64,000 nucleotides of DNA. Origin: Tillus elongatus. Lineage: Eukaryota; Arthropoda; Insecta; Coleoptera; Cleridae. Below the pieces are notes generated by a model. That model saw only the letters and a program-made list of their open reading frames with translations, was not told the DNA's origin and did not search any database. This document shows positions 53,690-64,000 of the stretch, in pieces. The DNA lies in assembly GCA_964006375.1 (NCBI GenBank), contig OZ023266.1, positions 13,590,565-13,654,564 on the forward strand, given 5' to 3'. Both the position numbers and the translations under genes were made by a program. The stretch's first letter is position 1; each line of letters begins with the position of its first letter.

Positions 53690-55503
53690 AGAGGAGAAAG
53701 GACAGACTCTCGCCTTCCCGATCAACCAGGCGTCTTACAGAGCCTTTGAAGGAACCTCCTTCAAGGCATTCTGGGGCCTGGGAAGGGTCAACTTCCGTCC
53801 ACTGGGGAAGCAACCAGGGGTTGATGGGACTTAGGTTCCTTCAGATCAACCTCCAACACAGAAACCGTACTCCTATAAAGGAAAGATCAAGAGACTCGGC
53901 AGAGCTGCTGGAAAGCTTATCTACGGCAGATCCAGCGAGAACCCGAGGGCCTGCATTTTTGTCAGGGAAGCGATAGAGTTTCTGCCTTTAATGAATTTCT
54001 GTTCCAGCGACCTGGCAACGATCAAAATCCGATGTGGAGGAGCAGATGGGCCGAGGGACATTACTGTCGGATCAGCCTATCTGCCAGGGGACAGCACGGA
54101 CCCTCCTCCACCCAAGGAATTGGAGCAGCTGATGGTGGGTAGCAGAGCAGGTGGATGGCAGACCATCATCAGTATGGATGCGAACGTGCACCATGAGTTG
54201 TGAGAAAGCTCGGACACAAACTCTAGGGATGAGTCATTTTTACAATTCTTTATGAAATTTAATTTAGACATATTGAATAGAGGTAATAAACCGACCATCG
54301 TCACAACACGGCGTGAGGAAGTTTTAGATCTAACAGTTTCCACCCAGTTTCCGGGTGACTTTGTTAAGAACTGCGCTGTGTCTGGGGAAGTGAGTAGCTC
54401 AGACCACAGATACATCCAGTTTGAAATCGCCAAAGTCGAAAGACAAACATTTTGGTACCGGGACCCACGCAAGGCGTACTGGGAAGCCTACAGGGCAGAC
54501 CTAGCCGTGGAACTGTGGGGGGTTAAGAGTACCATAGACAATTCAATAGACCTCGAGATTGCGCCAGCCCAAGTGCGAGACGCAATCACCTCGCCCTATA
54601 ATGCCAACTGCCCCCTGAAAATGAGGGCGTCCACCAGGAACATCCTGTGGTGGAACGAGGACCTTAGGCAAAGAAGGACGCAGGTTCGTAAGCTGTTTAA
54701 CACGGCCAAAAGGTCGGGAGCGTGGGATGAATATAAACATGCCCTAACGACCTATAACAAAAGACTGAGGGAAGCCAGGAAGGAGTCGTGGAGGAGGCAC
54801 TGCGAGGAAGCGGTGAACACATCCGTGTGTGCTCGACTACACAAGATCCTGTCCAAGGGCACTCAGGTCAACATAGGCTTCCTTAGAACATCCACGGGAG
54901 GCTATACAAGCTCAGGGGAGGAAACTATGGAAGTATTACTCCAGATTCACTTCCCCGCCTGTAACATAATAAACCAATCACCTCCAGACTGGGAACACTC
55001 AGAAAAAGAGGCGCCTTATAGGTGGGTATCTAGAGTAGACTGGACAGTCGCTAAAGAGGTGGTTACTCGGAGCAAAATCAGATGGCCCATTAACAGCTTC
55101 AAGCCATACAAATCCCCGGAATTTGATGGAATAATGCCCATCATGTTCCAACAGGGTATGGATATACTGGCGCCAGCGCTTACCCTCATTATGAGGGCCA
55201 GCCTGGCTCTGGAGTACATTGTGGGTTGTATTCATTCCTAAACTTGGGCGTCCAACAGACCAGGCAAAGTCACTGAGGCCAATAAGTTTCATGTCCTTCT
55301 TGCTAAAAACAGTGGAAAAACTGCTCAACCGGCACATTAGGGTCGGTGTACTGGAAGCATATCCCCTACACTGCGGACAATATGCATACAGAGCAGGACT
55401 CTCAACAGAAACAGCACTGCTCCAACTGGTGCTGAAACTGGAGAATACGCTGGAGAACAGGGAGGTAGCGCTGGGGGCCTTCCTAGACATAGAGGGGACA
55501 TGA
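53690..55503 (+). mobile_element. LINE-B copy 5: endonuclease and first RT part, broken, 3' truncated
   Basis: Gives the 5' part missing in the other LINE-B copies. Endonuclease blocks: LRFLQINLQHRN, TVGSAYLPGDST, TIISMDANVHHEL, VLDLTVSTQFPG and SSSDHRYIQFEIA, spread over three frames. An open frame 54252-55241 then carries the linker (WWNEDLRQRRTQVRKLFNTA) and the RT start (SFKPYKSPEFDGIMPIMFQQ, IMRASLALEYI). After a frame slip, 55219-55503 continues VVFIPKLGRPTDQAKSLRPI, YAYRAGLSTETALLQLVLKL and ALGAFLDIEG, where it stops. It lies in a TBC-gene intron in antisense orientation. Confidence 0.88.
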
Positions 55504-55559
55504 CCTGTAATAGGCTTTATAAAGTTGACTTTACGTCGCTTGATACTGCCAGTTTCCAA

Positions 55560-55667
55560 AAAAAGGATTCCAGTCTTTAAAATTTACTAACTACACTTGC
55601 AAGAGAAAGGTACTCACCAAATTTTATCAAAGTTGGCCCATTATTTTTTGAAATATCGGTGTGATAC

Positions 55668-55751
<84 letters not shown>

Positions 55752-55872
55752 AAACCGAGCTGGATATGGGTTCTAGGGGGCTTATTTCGTGCTCAATTGA
55801 TGAATCTTTTTCAAAATTCAAAAGTTGGGATCTCCCCATTAGTGAATTTTTTTAAAAGAAAATTCACTAATA
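55560..55872 (+). repeat. TAR family copy, (TA)n at 55673-55745
   Basis: CAAATTTTATCAAAGTTGGC, TTTTTTGAAATATCGG, (TA)n, GGATATGGGTTCTAGGGGGC, GGGATCTCCCCATTAGTGAA and the terminal AAAAGAAAATTCACTAA, followed by a TAA trinucleotide run at 55870-55885. The first part of the family is missing. Confidence 0.7.
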
Positions 55873-55984
55873 ATAATAATAATAAAATTTATTTGCACCC
55901 CATAATAATGACATGAATTTAAGAGTCTGTTGGCTTAACCATAAGTGACGATTATAATCTTAAAATCAAACTCCTTATAAATAC

Positions 55985-56256
55985 CTGAGAAAGCCATCCA
56001 TATTTCCATCCTAAGAGCATCAGGTATGCCTTGAAGTACAAGCCCCGCACATTCAGTTGTTCTGTACATAGATACTCCTCTCCCGTAGATATTAAAGTGC
56101 ATCTCCCAGTCCATTATCCTTGTGTGCTGTTTCTTCTGCACTTCAGGTATAGGACTCAGGGGGAATATTGTCATTAAAGGAGGCTGACATTTCCATGTGC
56201 TCTCAACAGGTGGGGCATCGCCTGACGATGAGCTTCTGGTACTCTGGGTATCTGAA
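55985..56256 (-). CDS. TBC1D9: TBC1D8/9-like gene, start of the TBC domain
   Basis: Acceptor TTGTTTCTTTCAG, donor TCAG/GTATTT; completes a phase-2 codon from the previous exon and ends in phase 1. A Ser-rich linker (SSDTQSTRSSSSGDAPPVES) precedes RIMDWEMHFNIYGRGVSMYR and LVLQGIPDALRMEIWMAFSG, the W..HF..YGRG.CMYRT and GIP..LR...W...SG blocks that open the TBC domain of this family. Confidence 0.92.
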
Positions 56257-56344
56257 CTGAAAGAAACAATAATTATAAAACCGTCCCGATTGATAATATA
56301 AATTACAAAGCTATCGAATGGCCACAAGGTAAATCATAAGTCAA

Positions 56345-56535
56345 CATCACCAAACAAGCTCTGGAATAGAACCCACAGGAAGGAGAAGAGTGGGCAGACC
56401 GGTACAGATGTGGAGACACACTACAACCGACAAACTTAAGACAATGGGAATGGTGTAAAGCCAAGTCAATAGCCCAGAACCGAACCAGATGGAGAGCTCT
56501 TACGGAAGCTATATTCCACAAAGAAATCAGAGGAT
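56345..56535 (+). pseudogene. LINE C-terminal fragment (RTE/L1-like type)
   Basis: With frame slips it reads WNPQEGRRRVGRPVQMWRHT, TTDKLKTMGM, WCKAKSIAQNRTRWRALTEA and IFHKEIRG. This is the GRPKKTWRR, L...W......A.DR..WR..V.AL tail common after reverse transcriptase in RTE-type and related LINEs. It ends at the TA where the MITE at 56539 is inserted. Confidence 0.6.
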
Positions 56536-56538
56536 ATA

Positions 56539-57113
56539 CAGGGTGGCACACCGCATACGCCACAGGCTCTTACGTCTATATTTTTCGTTATATCAAATTT
56601 ATTTCAAACAGAGATATGTATAGGTTGAAAAGGATTACAACCTAAAAATATTTTCAAATATACAGGTGATCCGAAGAAGTGTAACACCTCAAAGTTATGT
56701 TTTTTGAAATAAATGAAATAATCTGCTTTGGATGTGCCAATATTAAAACTTGAATTTTTGAACGCCCTAGTGACTTTTTTTTTACGATATCATCTGACAA
56801 TGAAGATAAGATTTTTTTCGAAAACCTCACTTTTGTCGAAAAGTCAAGATATCTGGGAAACCGTAATAGCTAGGTATAGGGATCCTTGGAGTGTCAACCT
56901 TATTTTTCTCATAGAATTCAAAAATGTCAAATACTGGGTATTCCATAAGAAAAAACAGAACTCTGAGGTGTCACTTTTTCGGATTATCCTGTATATTTGA
57001 AAATATTTTAGGTTGTAGTCCTTTTCAACCTACACAATATCCGTTTAAAATAAATTCGATATAACGCAAAATATAGACGTGAGATCCCGTGGTGCATGTG
57101 GCGGGCCAGCCTG
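56539..57113. mobile_element. 575-bp mariner-type MITE with long inverted ends
   Basis: Begins CAGGGTGGCACACCGCATAC and ends GGCGGGCCAGCCTG, with TA at 56537-56538 and 57114-57115. The inverted ends extend about 160 bp, with shared blocks ACGTCTATATTTT, TAGGTTGAAAAGGA, CAACCTAAAA and ATATTTTCAAATATACAGG. No coding capacity. The satellite begins directly after it. Confidence 0.8.
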
Positions 57114-60100
57114 TATATTAAATATTATTATACATCTACCCTCCGCTGTCTAAAATGCCAGTTACAGTCTGAGGAAAAGACGCTAAATTTGTGATTGTGG
57201 AATGACCCGCCAAGAAACGATGTTGCTGGTCTCACACATGATGTATGTATATTAAATATTATTATCCATCTACCCCCGCTGTCTAAAATGCCAGTTACAG
57301 TCTGAGGAAAACACGCTAAATTTGTGATCGTGGAATGACCCGCCAAGAAATCATGTTGCTGGTCTCACATGTGATGTATGTATATTAAATATTATTATCC
57401 ATCTACCCTCCGCTGTTTAAAACGCCAGTTACAGTCTGAGAAAAACACGCTAAATTTGTTATCATGGAATGACCCGCCAAGAAACCAAGTTGCTGGTCTC
57501 ACACGTGATGTATGTATATTAAATATTATTATCCAACTACCCTCCGCTGTCTAACACGCCAGTTACAGTGTGAGGAAAACACGCTAAATTTGTGATCGTG
57601 GAATGACCCATCAAGACACCATGTTGCTGATCTCACACGTGATGTATGTATATTAAATATTATTATCCATCTACCCTCCGCTGTCTAAAATGCCAGTTAC
57701 AGTGTGAGGAAAACACGCTAAATTTGTGATCGTGGAATGACCCGCCAAGAAACCATGTTGCCGGTCTCACACGTGATGTTATAAAACCGTCTATGTATAT
57801 TAAATATTATTATACATCTACCCTCCGCTGTCTAAAACGCCAGTTACAGTCTGAGAAAAACACGCTAAATTTGTTATCATGGAATGACCCGCCAAGAAAC
57901 CAAGTTGCTGGTCTCACACGTGATGTATGTATATTAAATATTATTATCCATCTACCCTCCGCTGTCTAAAATGCCAGTTACAGTCTGAGGAAAACACGCT
58001 AAATTTGTGATCGTGGAATGACCCGCCAAGAAACCATGTTGCTGGTCTCACACGTGATGTATCCATATTAAATATTATTATCCATCTACCCTCCGCTGTC
58101 TAAAACGCCAGTTACAGTCTGAGGAAAACACGCTAAATTTGTGATCGTGGAATGACCCGCCAAGACACCATGTTGCTGATCTCACACATGATGTATGTAT
58201 ATTAAATATTATTATCCATCTACCCTACGCAGTCTAAAACGCCAGTTACAGTCTGAGGAAAACATGCTAAATTTGTGATTGTGGAATGACCCGCCAAGAA
58301 ACCATGTTGCTGGTCTCACACGTGATGTATGTATATTAAATATTATTATACATCTACCCTCCGCTGTCTAAAACGCCAGTTACAGTCTGAGGAAAACACG
58401 CTAAATTTGTGATCGTGGAACGACCCGCCAAGAAACCATGTTGCTGGTCTCACACGTGATGTATCCATATTAAATATTATTATACATCTACCCTTCGCTG
58501 TCTAAAACGCCAGTTACAGTCTGAGGAAAACACGCTAAATTTGTGATTGTGGAATGACCCGCCAAGAAACCATGTTGCTGGTCTCACACGTGATGTATGT
58601 ATATTAAATATTATTATACATCTACCCTCCGCTGTCTAAATCGCCAGTTACAGTCTGAGGAAAACACGCTAAATTTGTGATTGTGGAATGACCCGCCAAG
58701 AAACCATGTTGCTGGTCTCACACGTGATGTATGTATATTAAATATTATTATACATCTACCCTCCGCTGTCTAAAACGCCAGTTACAGTCTGAGGAAAACA
58801 CGCTAAATTTGTGATCGTGGAATGACCCGCCAAGAAACCATGTTGCTGGTCTCACACGTGATGTATGTATATTAAATATTATTATACATCTACCCTCAGC
58901 TGTCTAAAACGCCAGTTACAGTCTGAGGAAAACACGCTAAATTTGTGATTGTAAAATGACCCGCCAAGAAACCATGTTGCCGGTCTCACACGTGATGTTA
59001 TAAAACCGTCTATGTATATTAAATATTATTATACATCTACCCTCCGCTGTCTAAAACGCCAGTTACAGTCTGAGGAAAACACGCTAAATTTGTGATTGTG
59101 GAATGACCCGCCAAGAAACCATGTTGCCGGTCTCACACGTGATGTTATAAAACCGTCTATGTATATTAAATATTATTATACATCTACCCTCCGCTGTCTA
59201 AAACGCCAGTTACAGTCTGAGGAAAACACGCTAAATTTGTGATTGTGGAATGACCCGCCAAGAAACCATGTTGCTGGTCTCACACGTGATGTATGTATAT
59301 TAAATATTATTATACATCTACCCTCCGCTGTCTAAAACGCCAGTTACAGTCTGAGGAAAACACGCTAAATTTGTGATTGTGGAATGACCCGCCAAGAAAC
59401 CATGTTGCCGGTCTCACACGTGATGTTATAAAACCGTCTACGTATATTAAATATTATTATACATCTACCCTCCGCTGTCTAAAACGCCAGTTACAGTCTG
59501 AGGAAAACACGCTAAATTTGTGATTGTGGAATGACCCGCCAAGAAACCATGTTGCCGGTCTCACACGTGATGTTATAAAACCGTCTATGTATATTAAATA
59601 TTATTATACATCTACCCTCCGCTGTCTAAAACGCCAGTTACAGTCTGAGGAAAACACGCTAAATTTGTGATTGTGGAATGACCCGCCAAGAAACCATGTT
59701 GCTGGTCTCACACGTGATGTATGTATATTAAATATTATTATACATCTACCCTCCGCTGTCTAAAACGCCAGTTACAGTCTGAGGAAAACACGCTAAATTT
59801 GTGATTGTGGAATGACCCGCCAAGAAACCATGTTGCCGGTCTCACACGTGATGTTATAAAACCGTCTATGTATATTAAATATTATTATACATCTACCCTC
59901 CGCTGTCTAAAACGCCAGTTACAGTCTGAGGAAAACACGCTAAATTTGTGATTGTGGAATGACCCGCCAAGAAACCATGTTGATGGTCTCACACGTGATG
60001 TATGTATATTAAATATTATTATACATCTACCCTCCGCTGTCTAAAACGCCAGTTACAGTCTGAGGAAAACACGCTAAATTTGTGATTGTGGAATGACCCG

Positions 60101-60697
60101 CCAAGAAACCATGTTGCCAGTCTCACACGTGATGTTATAAAACCGTCTATGTATATTAAATATTATTATACATCTACCCTTCGCTGTCTAAAACGCCAGT
60201 TACAGTCTGAGGAAAACACGCTAAATTTGTGATTGTGGAATGACCCGCCAAGAAACCATGTTGCTGGTCTCACACGTGATGTATGTATATTAAATATTAT
60301 TATACATCTACCCTCCGCTGTCTAAAACGCCAGTTACAGTCTGAGGAAAACACGCTAAATTTGTGATTGTGGAATGACCCGCCAAGAAACCATGTTGCTG
60401 GTCTCACACGTGATGTATGTATATTAAATATTATTATACATCTACCCTCCGCTGTCTAAAACGCCAGTTACAGTCTGAGGAAAACACGCTAAATTTGTGA
60501 TCGTGGAATGACCCGCCAAGAAACCATGTTGCCGGTCTCCAACGTGATGTTATAAAACCGTCTATGTATATTAAATATTATTATACATCTACCCTCCGCT
60601 GTCTAAAACGCCAGTTACAGTCTGAGGAAAACACGCTAAATTTGTGATCGTGGAATGACCCGCCAAGAAACCATGTTGCTGGTCTCACACGTGATGT
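57114..60697 (+). repeat. satellite array, left block: about 133-bp and 146-bp units
   Basis: Each unit holds TATATTAAATATTATTATAC, ATCTACCCTCCGCTGTCTAA, CGCCAGTTACAGTCTGAGG, AAAACACGCTAAATTTGTGA, GGAATGACCCGCCAAGAAAC and GGTCTCACACGTGATGT. Two unit types alternate irregularly: a short one joined by ATGTATGTATATT, and a long one with 13 extra bases (GTTATAAAACCGTCTATG) seen near 57780, 58997, 59147, 59425, 59575, 59854, 60134 and 60549. It fills a TBC-gene intron. Confidence 0.95.
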
Positions 60698-62314
60698 GAT
60701 CTTTTTGCTAGTTTTTTCTCATCTGTGTATGAGGTACGGGCTGGCGGTGTCGGTCCCGATCCTTTTTTGCGTGAGTCGGTAAATATGACTGTGCCTAGTG
60801 TTACTTCTGCTGATATTATTGATCGTATCTGTAGTTTGAAAGATAAACTTAGTTACGGCCCAGATGGAATCCCCTCCCATCTGTTAAAATCTTGTGCCTT
60901 CACCTTGGCAATTCCACTGAGGATTCTCTTTAACATGTCCTTATTGTCTGGTGAGTTTCCACATGTTTGGAAACATTCTTATTTGATGCCCGTTCATAAG
61001 CAGGGACCAAAGCACTTGGTTACTAATTACAGAGCTGTTTGTATTCAGTCAGAGATACCCAAACTTCTGGACTTTTTTGTCTCTAGGCATATAACTTGGG
61101 AATGCAGACATGTTTTCGCCGAACAGCAGCATGGTTTTCTTAAGGGAAGATCTACAACGACCAACCTTCTTCTTTACCAGAATGTATTGGTCTCAGCTTT
61201 GGAGGATAGGTTACAGATTGATTCGGTGTATACAGATTTCTCCAAAGCGTTTGATAAGGTAAATCACGCCTTATTATTGTCAAAACTTGCATTGTTGGGT
61301 TTTAATGCCAATTTGTTGTCTTGGGTGCGCAGCTTCCTTATGGGTAGGTCCCAGAGTGTAAAGATCAGGAACTTCATTTCTGGTAGTATTACTGTTTCTT
61401 CAGGAGTTCCTCAGGGTTCACATTGTGGACCAGTCCTCTTTAATCTTTTTATCAATGATGTCATACATTCACTTAAGCATAGTCAGATTTTGATGTTTGC
61501 TGATGATATCAAAATTTTCAAGATTGTTCGTTCCAGACAGGACGCTTTACTTTTACAGGAAGACTTAAATCGTTTTGCTCGGTGGTGTGGTGACAATCTT
61601 CTGACTCTGAATGTTGATAAGTGTTTCTGCATTACATTCACTAGAGCTCAGTTTCCCATTGACTTTGTGTACTCCATGGGCTCTGGTGCTTTACAGAGGA
61701 AGGAAATGATTAAAGACTTGGGCATTGTATTGGATAGGGAATTATCTTTTGGGGATCACATGGAGTACATAGTGTCTAAGGCATATAAAATGTTAGGATT
61801 TATTCATAGATCAACTCTGGATTTTTCATGCAATAGCTTTAGAAGGCTGTATTGTGCTCTGGTTCGCTCTTTGTTGGAATGCTCTTCTGTAGTCTGGAGC
61901 CCGAATTACAATATTTATATCAATCAGATTGAGGCCGTACAAAATAGATTCTTAAGAATTTGTGCTTACAGAATGGGCTTTCAGAGAAATGATCTTAACC
62001 TTTCTTATTTGCGGAATCGGCTGCACTTGCAGTCACTGAGAGGTAGAAGGATTGTCAGTGATGTTTGTTTTTTGCACAAATTATTAGTGAATAAAATTGA
62101 TAGTCCTTCTTTGCTTGAGTTAGTCTCTCTAAGGATTCCGAACTGCACGAGAGCGAGGGAGGTTTTTGTGGTTCCCTTCCATCGAACCAATTATGGCTTT
62201 TTCAGTCCGATGTCGAGAGTGGCGAGAACTGCAAATGAGTATTCGGAGCTCTTGGACATGTTTAATGATTCTGACCGTGTAATTAGAGGAATTTTGAGAG
62301 GTGTTATTGATTGA
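60698..62314 (+). CDS. LINE-A reverse transcriptase, truncated copy
   Basis: The frame is open from the insertion point to TGA at 62314 with no native start. The protein equals that of copy 1 except for one Gln-to-Arg change near the start (YEVRAGG for YEVQAGG). All RT motifs (YTDFSKAFDKVNH, SGVPQGSHCGP, MFADDIKIF) are kept. The endonuclease and linker are missing, so it cannot move by itself. Confidence 0.92.
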   Translation, partial: DLFASFFSSVYEVRAGGVGPDPFLRESVNMTVPSVTSADIIDRICSLKDKLSYGPDGIPSHLLKSCAFTLAIPLRILFNMSLLSGEFPHVWKHSYLMPVHKQGPKHLVTNYRAVCIQSEIPKLLDFFVSRHITWECRHVFAEQQHGFLKGRSTTTNLLLYQNVLVSALEDRLQIDSVYTDFSKAFDKVNHALLLSKLALLGFNANLLSWVRSFLMGRSQSVKIRNFISGSITVSSGVPQGSHCGPVLFNLFINDVIHSLKHSQILMFADDIKIFKIVRSRQDALLLQEDLNRFARWCGDNLLTLNVDKCFCITFTRAQFPIDFVYSMGSGALQRKEMIKDLGIVLDRELSFGDHMEYIVSKAYKMLGFIHRSTLDFSCNSFRRLYCALVRSLLECSSVVWSPNYNIYINQIEAVQNRFLRICAYRMGFQRNDLNLSYLRNRLHLQSLRGRRIVSDVCFLHKLLVNKIDSPSLLELVSLRIPNCTRAREVFVVPFHRTNYGFFSPMSRVARTANEYSELLDMFNDSDRVIRGILRGVID

Positions 62315-62459
62315 ATTGTCATACATATGGTATACAGGTTATGTTTTGCTTTCTTTTTTTTTATGTTCTCATATTGTGATTATTTAAGACTAATGTAGTT
62401 TTAGATGTTCTTATTATTATTGTAAATGGTTAATCCGTTGAATAAATAAATAAAATAAA
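60698..62459 (+). mobile_element. LINE-A copy 2: young 5'-truncated insertion in the satellite
   Basis: Inserted in a satellite unit with ATGT on both sides (60694-60697 and 62460-62463); removing it restores CACGTGATGTATGTATATT. It starts at a codon equal to position 5044 of copy 1 and ends AATAAATAAATAAAATAAA. Over about 1.75 kb only two base changes near its start, a shorter T run in the 3' UTR and tail differences were noticed. Confidence 0.95.
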
Positions 62460-63831
62460 ATGTATGTATATTAAATATTATTATACATCTACCCTCCGCT
62501 GTCTAAAACGCCAGTTACAGTCTGAGGAAAACACGCTAAATTTGTGATTGTGGAATGACCCGCCAAGAAACCATGTTGCTGGTCTCACACGTGATGTATG
62601 TATATTAAATATTATTATACATCTACCCTCCGCTGTCTAAAACGCCAGTTACAGTCTGAGGAAAACACGCTAAATTTGTGATTGTGGAATGACCCGCCAA
62701 GAAACCATGTTGCCGGTCTCACACGTGATGTTATAAAACCGTCTATGTATATTAAATATTATTATACATCTACCCTCCGCTGTCTAAAACGCCAGTTACA
62801 GTCTGAGGAAAACACGCTAAATTTGTGATTGTGGAATGACCCGCCAAGAAACCATGTTGCTGGTCTCACACGTGATGTATGTATATTAAATATTATTATA
62901 CATCTACCCTCCGCTGTCTAAAACGCCAGTTACAGTCTGAGGAAAACACGCTAAATTTGTGATCGTGGAATGACCCGCCAAGAAACCATGTTGCCTGTTT
63001 CACACGTGATGTTATAAAACCGTCTATGTATATTAAATATTATTATACATCTACCCTCCGCTGTCTAAAACGCCAGTTACAGTCTGAGGAAAACACGCTA
63101 AATTTGTGATCGTGGAATGACCCGCCAAGAAACCATGTTGCTGGTCTCACACGTGATGTATGTATATTAAATATTATTATACATCTATCCCCCGCTGTCT
63201 AAAACGCCAGTTACAGTCTGAGGAAAACACGCTAAATTTGTGATTGTGGAATGACCCGCCAAGAAACCATGTTGCTGGTCTCACACGTGATGTATGTATA
63301 TTAAATATTATTATACATCTATCCCCCGCTGTCTAAAACGCCAGTTACAGTCTGAGGAAAACACGCTAAATTTGTGATTGTGGAATGACCCGCCAAGAAA
63401 CCATGTTGCTGGTCTCACACGTGATGTATGTATATTAAATATTATTATACATCTATCCCCCGCTGTCTAAAACGCCAGTTACAGTCTGAGGAAAACACGC
63501 TAAATTTGTGATTGTGGAATGACCCGCCAAGAAACCATGTTGCTGGTCTCACACGTGATGTATGTATATTAAATATTATTATACATCTATCCCCCGCTGT
63601 CTAAAACGCCAGTTACAGTCTGACGAAAACACGCTAAATTTGTGATTGTGGAATGACCCGCCAAGAAACCATGTTGCTGGTCTCACACGTGATGTATGTA
63701 TATTAAATATTATTATACATCTACCCTCCGCTGTCTAAAATGCCAGTTACAGTCTGAGGAAAACACGCTAAATTTGTGATCGTGGAATGACCCGCCAAGA
63801 AACCATGTTGCTGGTCTCACACGTGATGTAT
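62460..63831 (+). repeat. satellite array, right block
   Basis: Continues the array of 57114-60697 for about ten units. Long-type units occur near 62727 and 63011. Four neighbouring units share TCTATCCCCCGCTGTC (63185-63600), a local variant. The array stops at GTGATGTATAAGAAAATAG, 77 bp from the next TBC-gene exon. Confidence 0.95.
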
Positions 63832-63907
63832 AAGAAAATAGATGCGATTGTACATCAAAATCTCAAATAATTTTGCAAAATTGTTTAATACAGAAGTTGG
63901 ATCTTAC

Positions 63908-63975
63908 CTAGAAGGAATTTTCGTCTTAGCTAACAGTTCCGACAGCTTCTCAACAAGAAAATCTCTGTCCAATAT
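63908..63975 (-). CDS. TBC1D9: TBC1D8/9-like gene, first exon inside the window
   Basis: Acceptor TATTTTTGCTCAG, donor CTAG/GTAAGA; phase 0 to phase 2. ILDRDFLVEKLSELLAKTKI then PS matches the RDFLV..ISEFL segment between the second GRAM domain and the TBC domain of TBC1D8/9. Upstream exons (GRAM domains, start codon) lie beyond the window. The intron that follows is 7.65 kb and contains the satellite. Confidence 0.8.
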
Positions 63976-64000
63976 CTGAGCAAAAATAAAATTAGTCCTA

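Noticed and set aside
57114..63831. CRISPR-like array of direct repeats
   Set aside because: Units are contiguous and whole-unit similar, with no unique spacers, in eukaryotic intron DNA; it is a satellite.

Overview
The window looks like AT-rich, repeat-dense chromosomal DNA from a large-genome arthropod, most probably an insect. The reasons are spliced genes with GT..AG introns, a TBC1D9-type RabGAP gene, and a load of non-LTR retrotransposons, a Penelope-like element, DD41D mariner, hAT-like and pogo-like elements, satellites and long (TA)n tracts. The order of insect cannot be decided from this sequence. There is no sign of bacterial operons, CRISPR or phage.

Host genes. Two small plus-strand genes share one architecture: a short first exon, a Cys/Lys/Pro-rich middle exon entered in phase 1 and left in phase 0, and a short last exon followed by AATAAA. 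Gene 1 has a possible first exon at 17253-17295, then 17616-18070 and 29531-29638. Gene 2 is complete (33193-33244, 35415-35797, 38982-39056; 169 aa) and opens with a mitochondrial-type presequence. A minus-strand TBC1D8/9-like gene covers 44789 to beyond the right edge; seven exons are readable, with TBC domain, arginine and glutamine fingers, and an EF-hand. All other recognisable coding sequence is mobile.

Retrotransposon families, named here for convenience. LINE-A (Jockey/CR1-like): 4279-6819, 60698-62459, diverged 45470-47056. LINE-B (I/LOA/R1-like with RNase H): 1-1446, 10060-10300, 36354-38576, 39345-39570, 40160-40715, 53690-55503. LINE-C (CR1/L2-like): 8776-9570, 26060-28310, 28995-29335, 30636-32146, 33776-35325. 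There are also LINE-D (11289-12266) and small fragments. A Penelope-like element with a CCHH GIY-YIG endonuclease is at 16090-17003, with an inverted partner at 13684-14166.

DNA elements and repeats. An intact mariner-superfamily transposon with about 490-bp inverted ends lies at 18189-20449. A 4.7-kb foldback-type element made of 143-bp tandem repeats in two opposite arms, with a perfect 9-bp target duplication, lies at 21238-25947. A hAT-like element with a perfect 8-bp duplication lies at 10489-13062, and a second hAT-like family at 14374-15437, 51106-52328 and 30101-30628. An interspersed family called TAR here carries most of the (TA)n tracts at one fixed internal position. A second satellite (about 133/146-bp units) fills 57114-63831 inside a TBC-gene intron and is split by the young LINE-A copy.

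Layout: 1-17 kb nested transposons; 17-39 kb the paired Cys-rich genes with introns swollen by the mariner, foldback and LINE-C/B copies; 39-44.8 kb LINE debris and sequence without recognised content; 44.8-64 kb the TBC gene with transposon- and satellite-filled introns. The strongest unusual items are the foldback/satellite element, the paired Cys-rich genes, the LINE-B copy between about 240-bp direct repeats, and the recent LINE-A insertion in the satellite.
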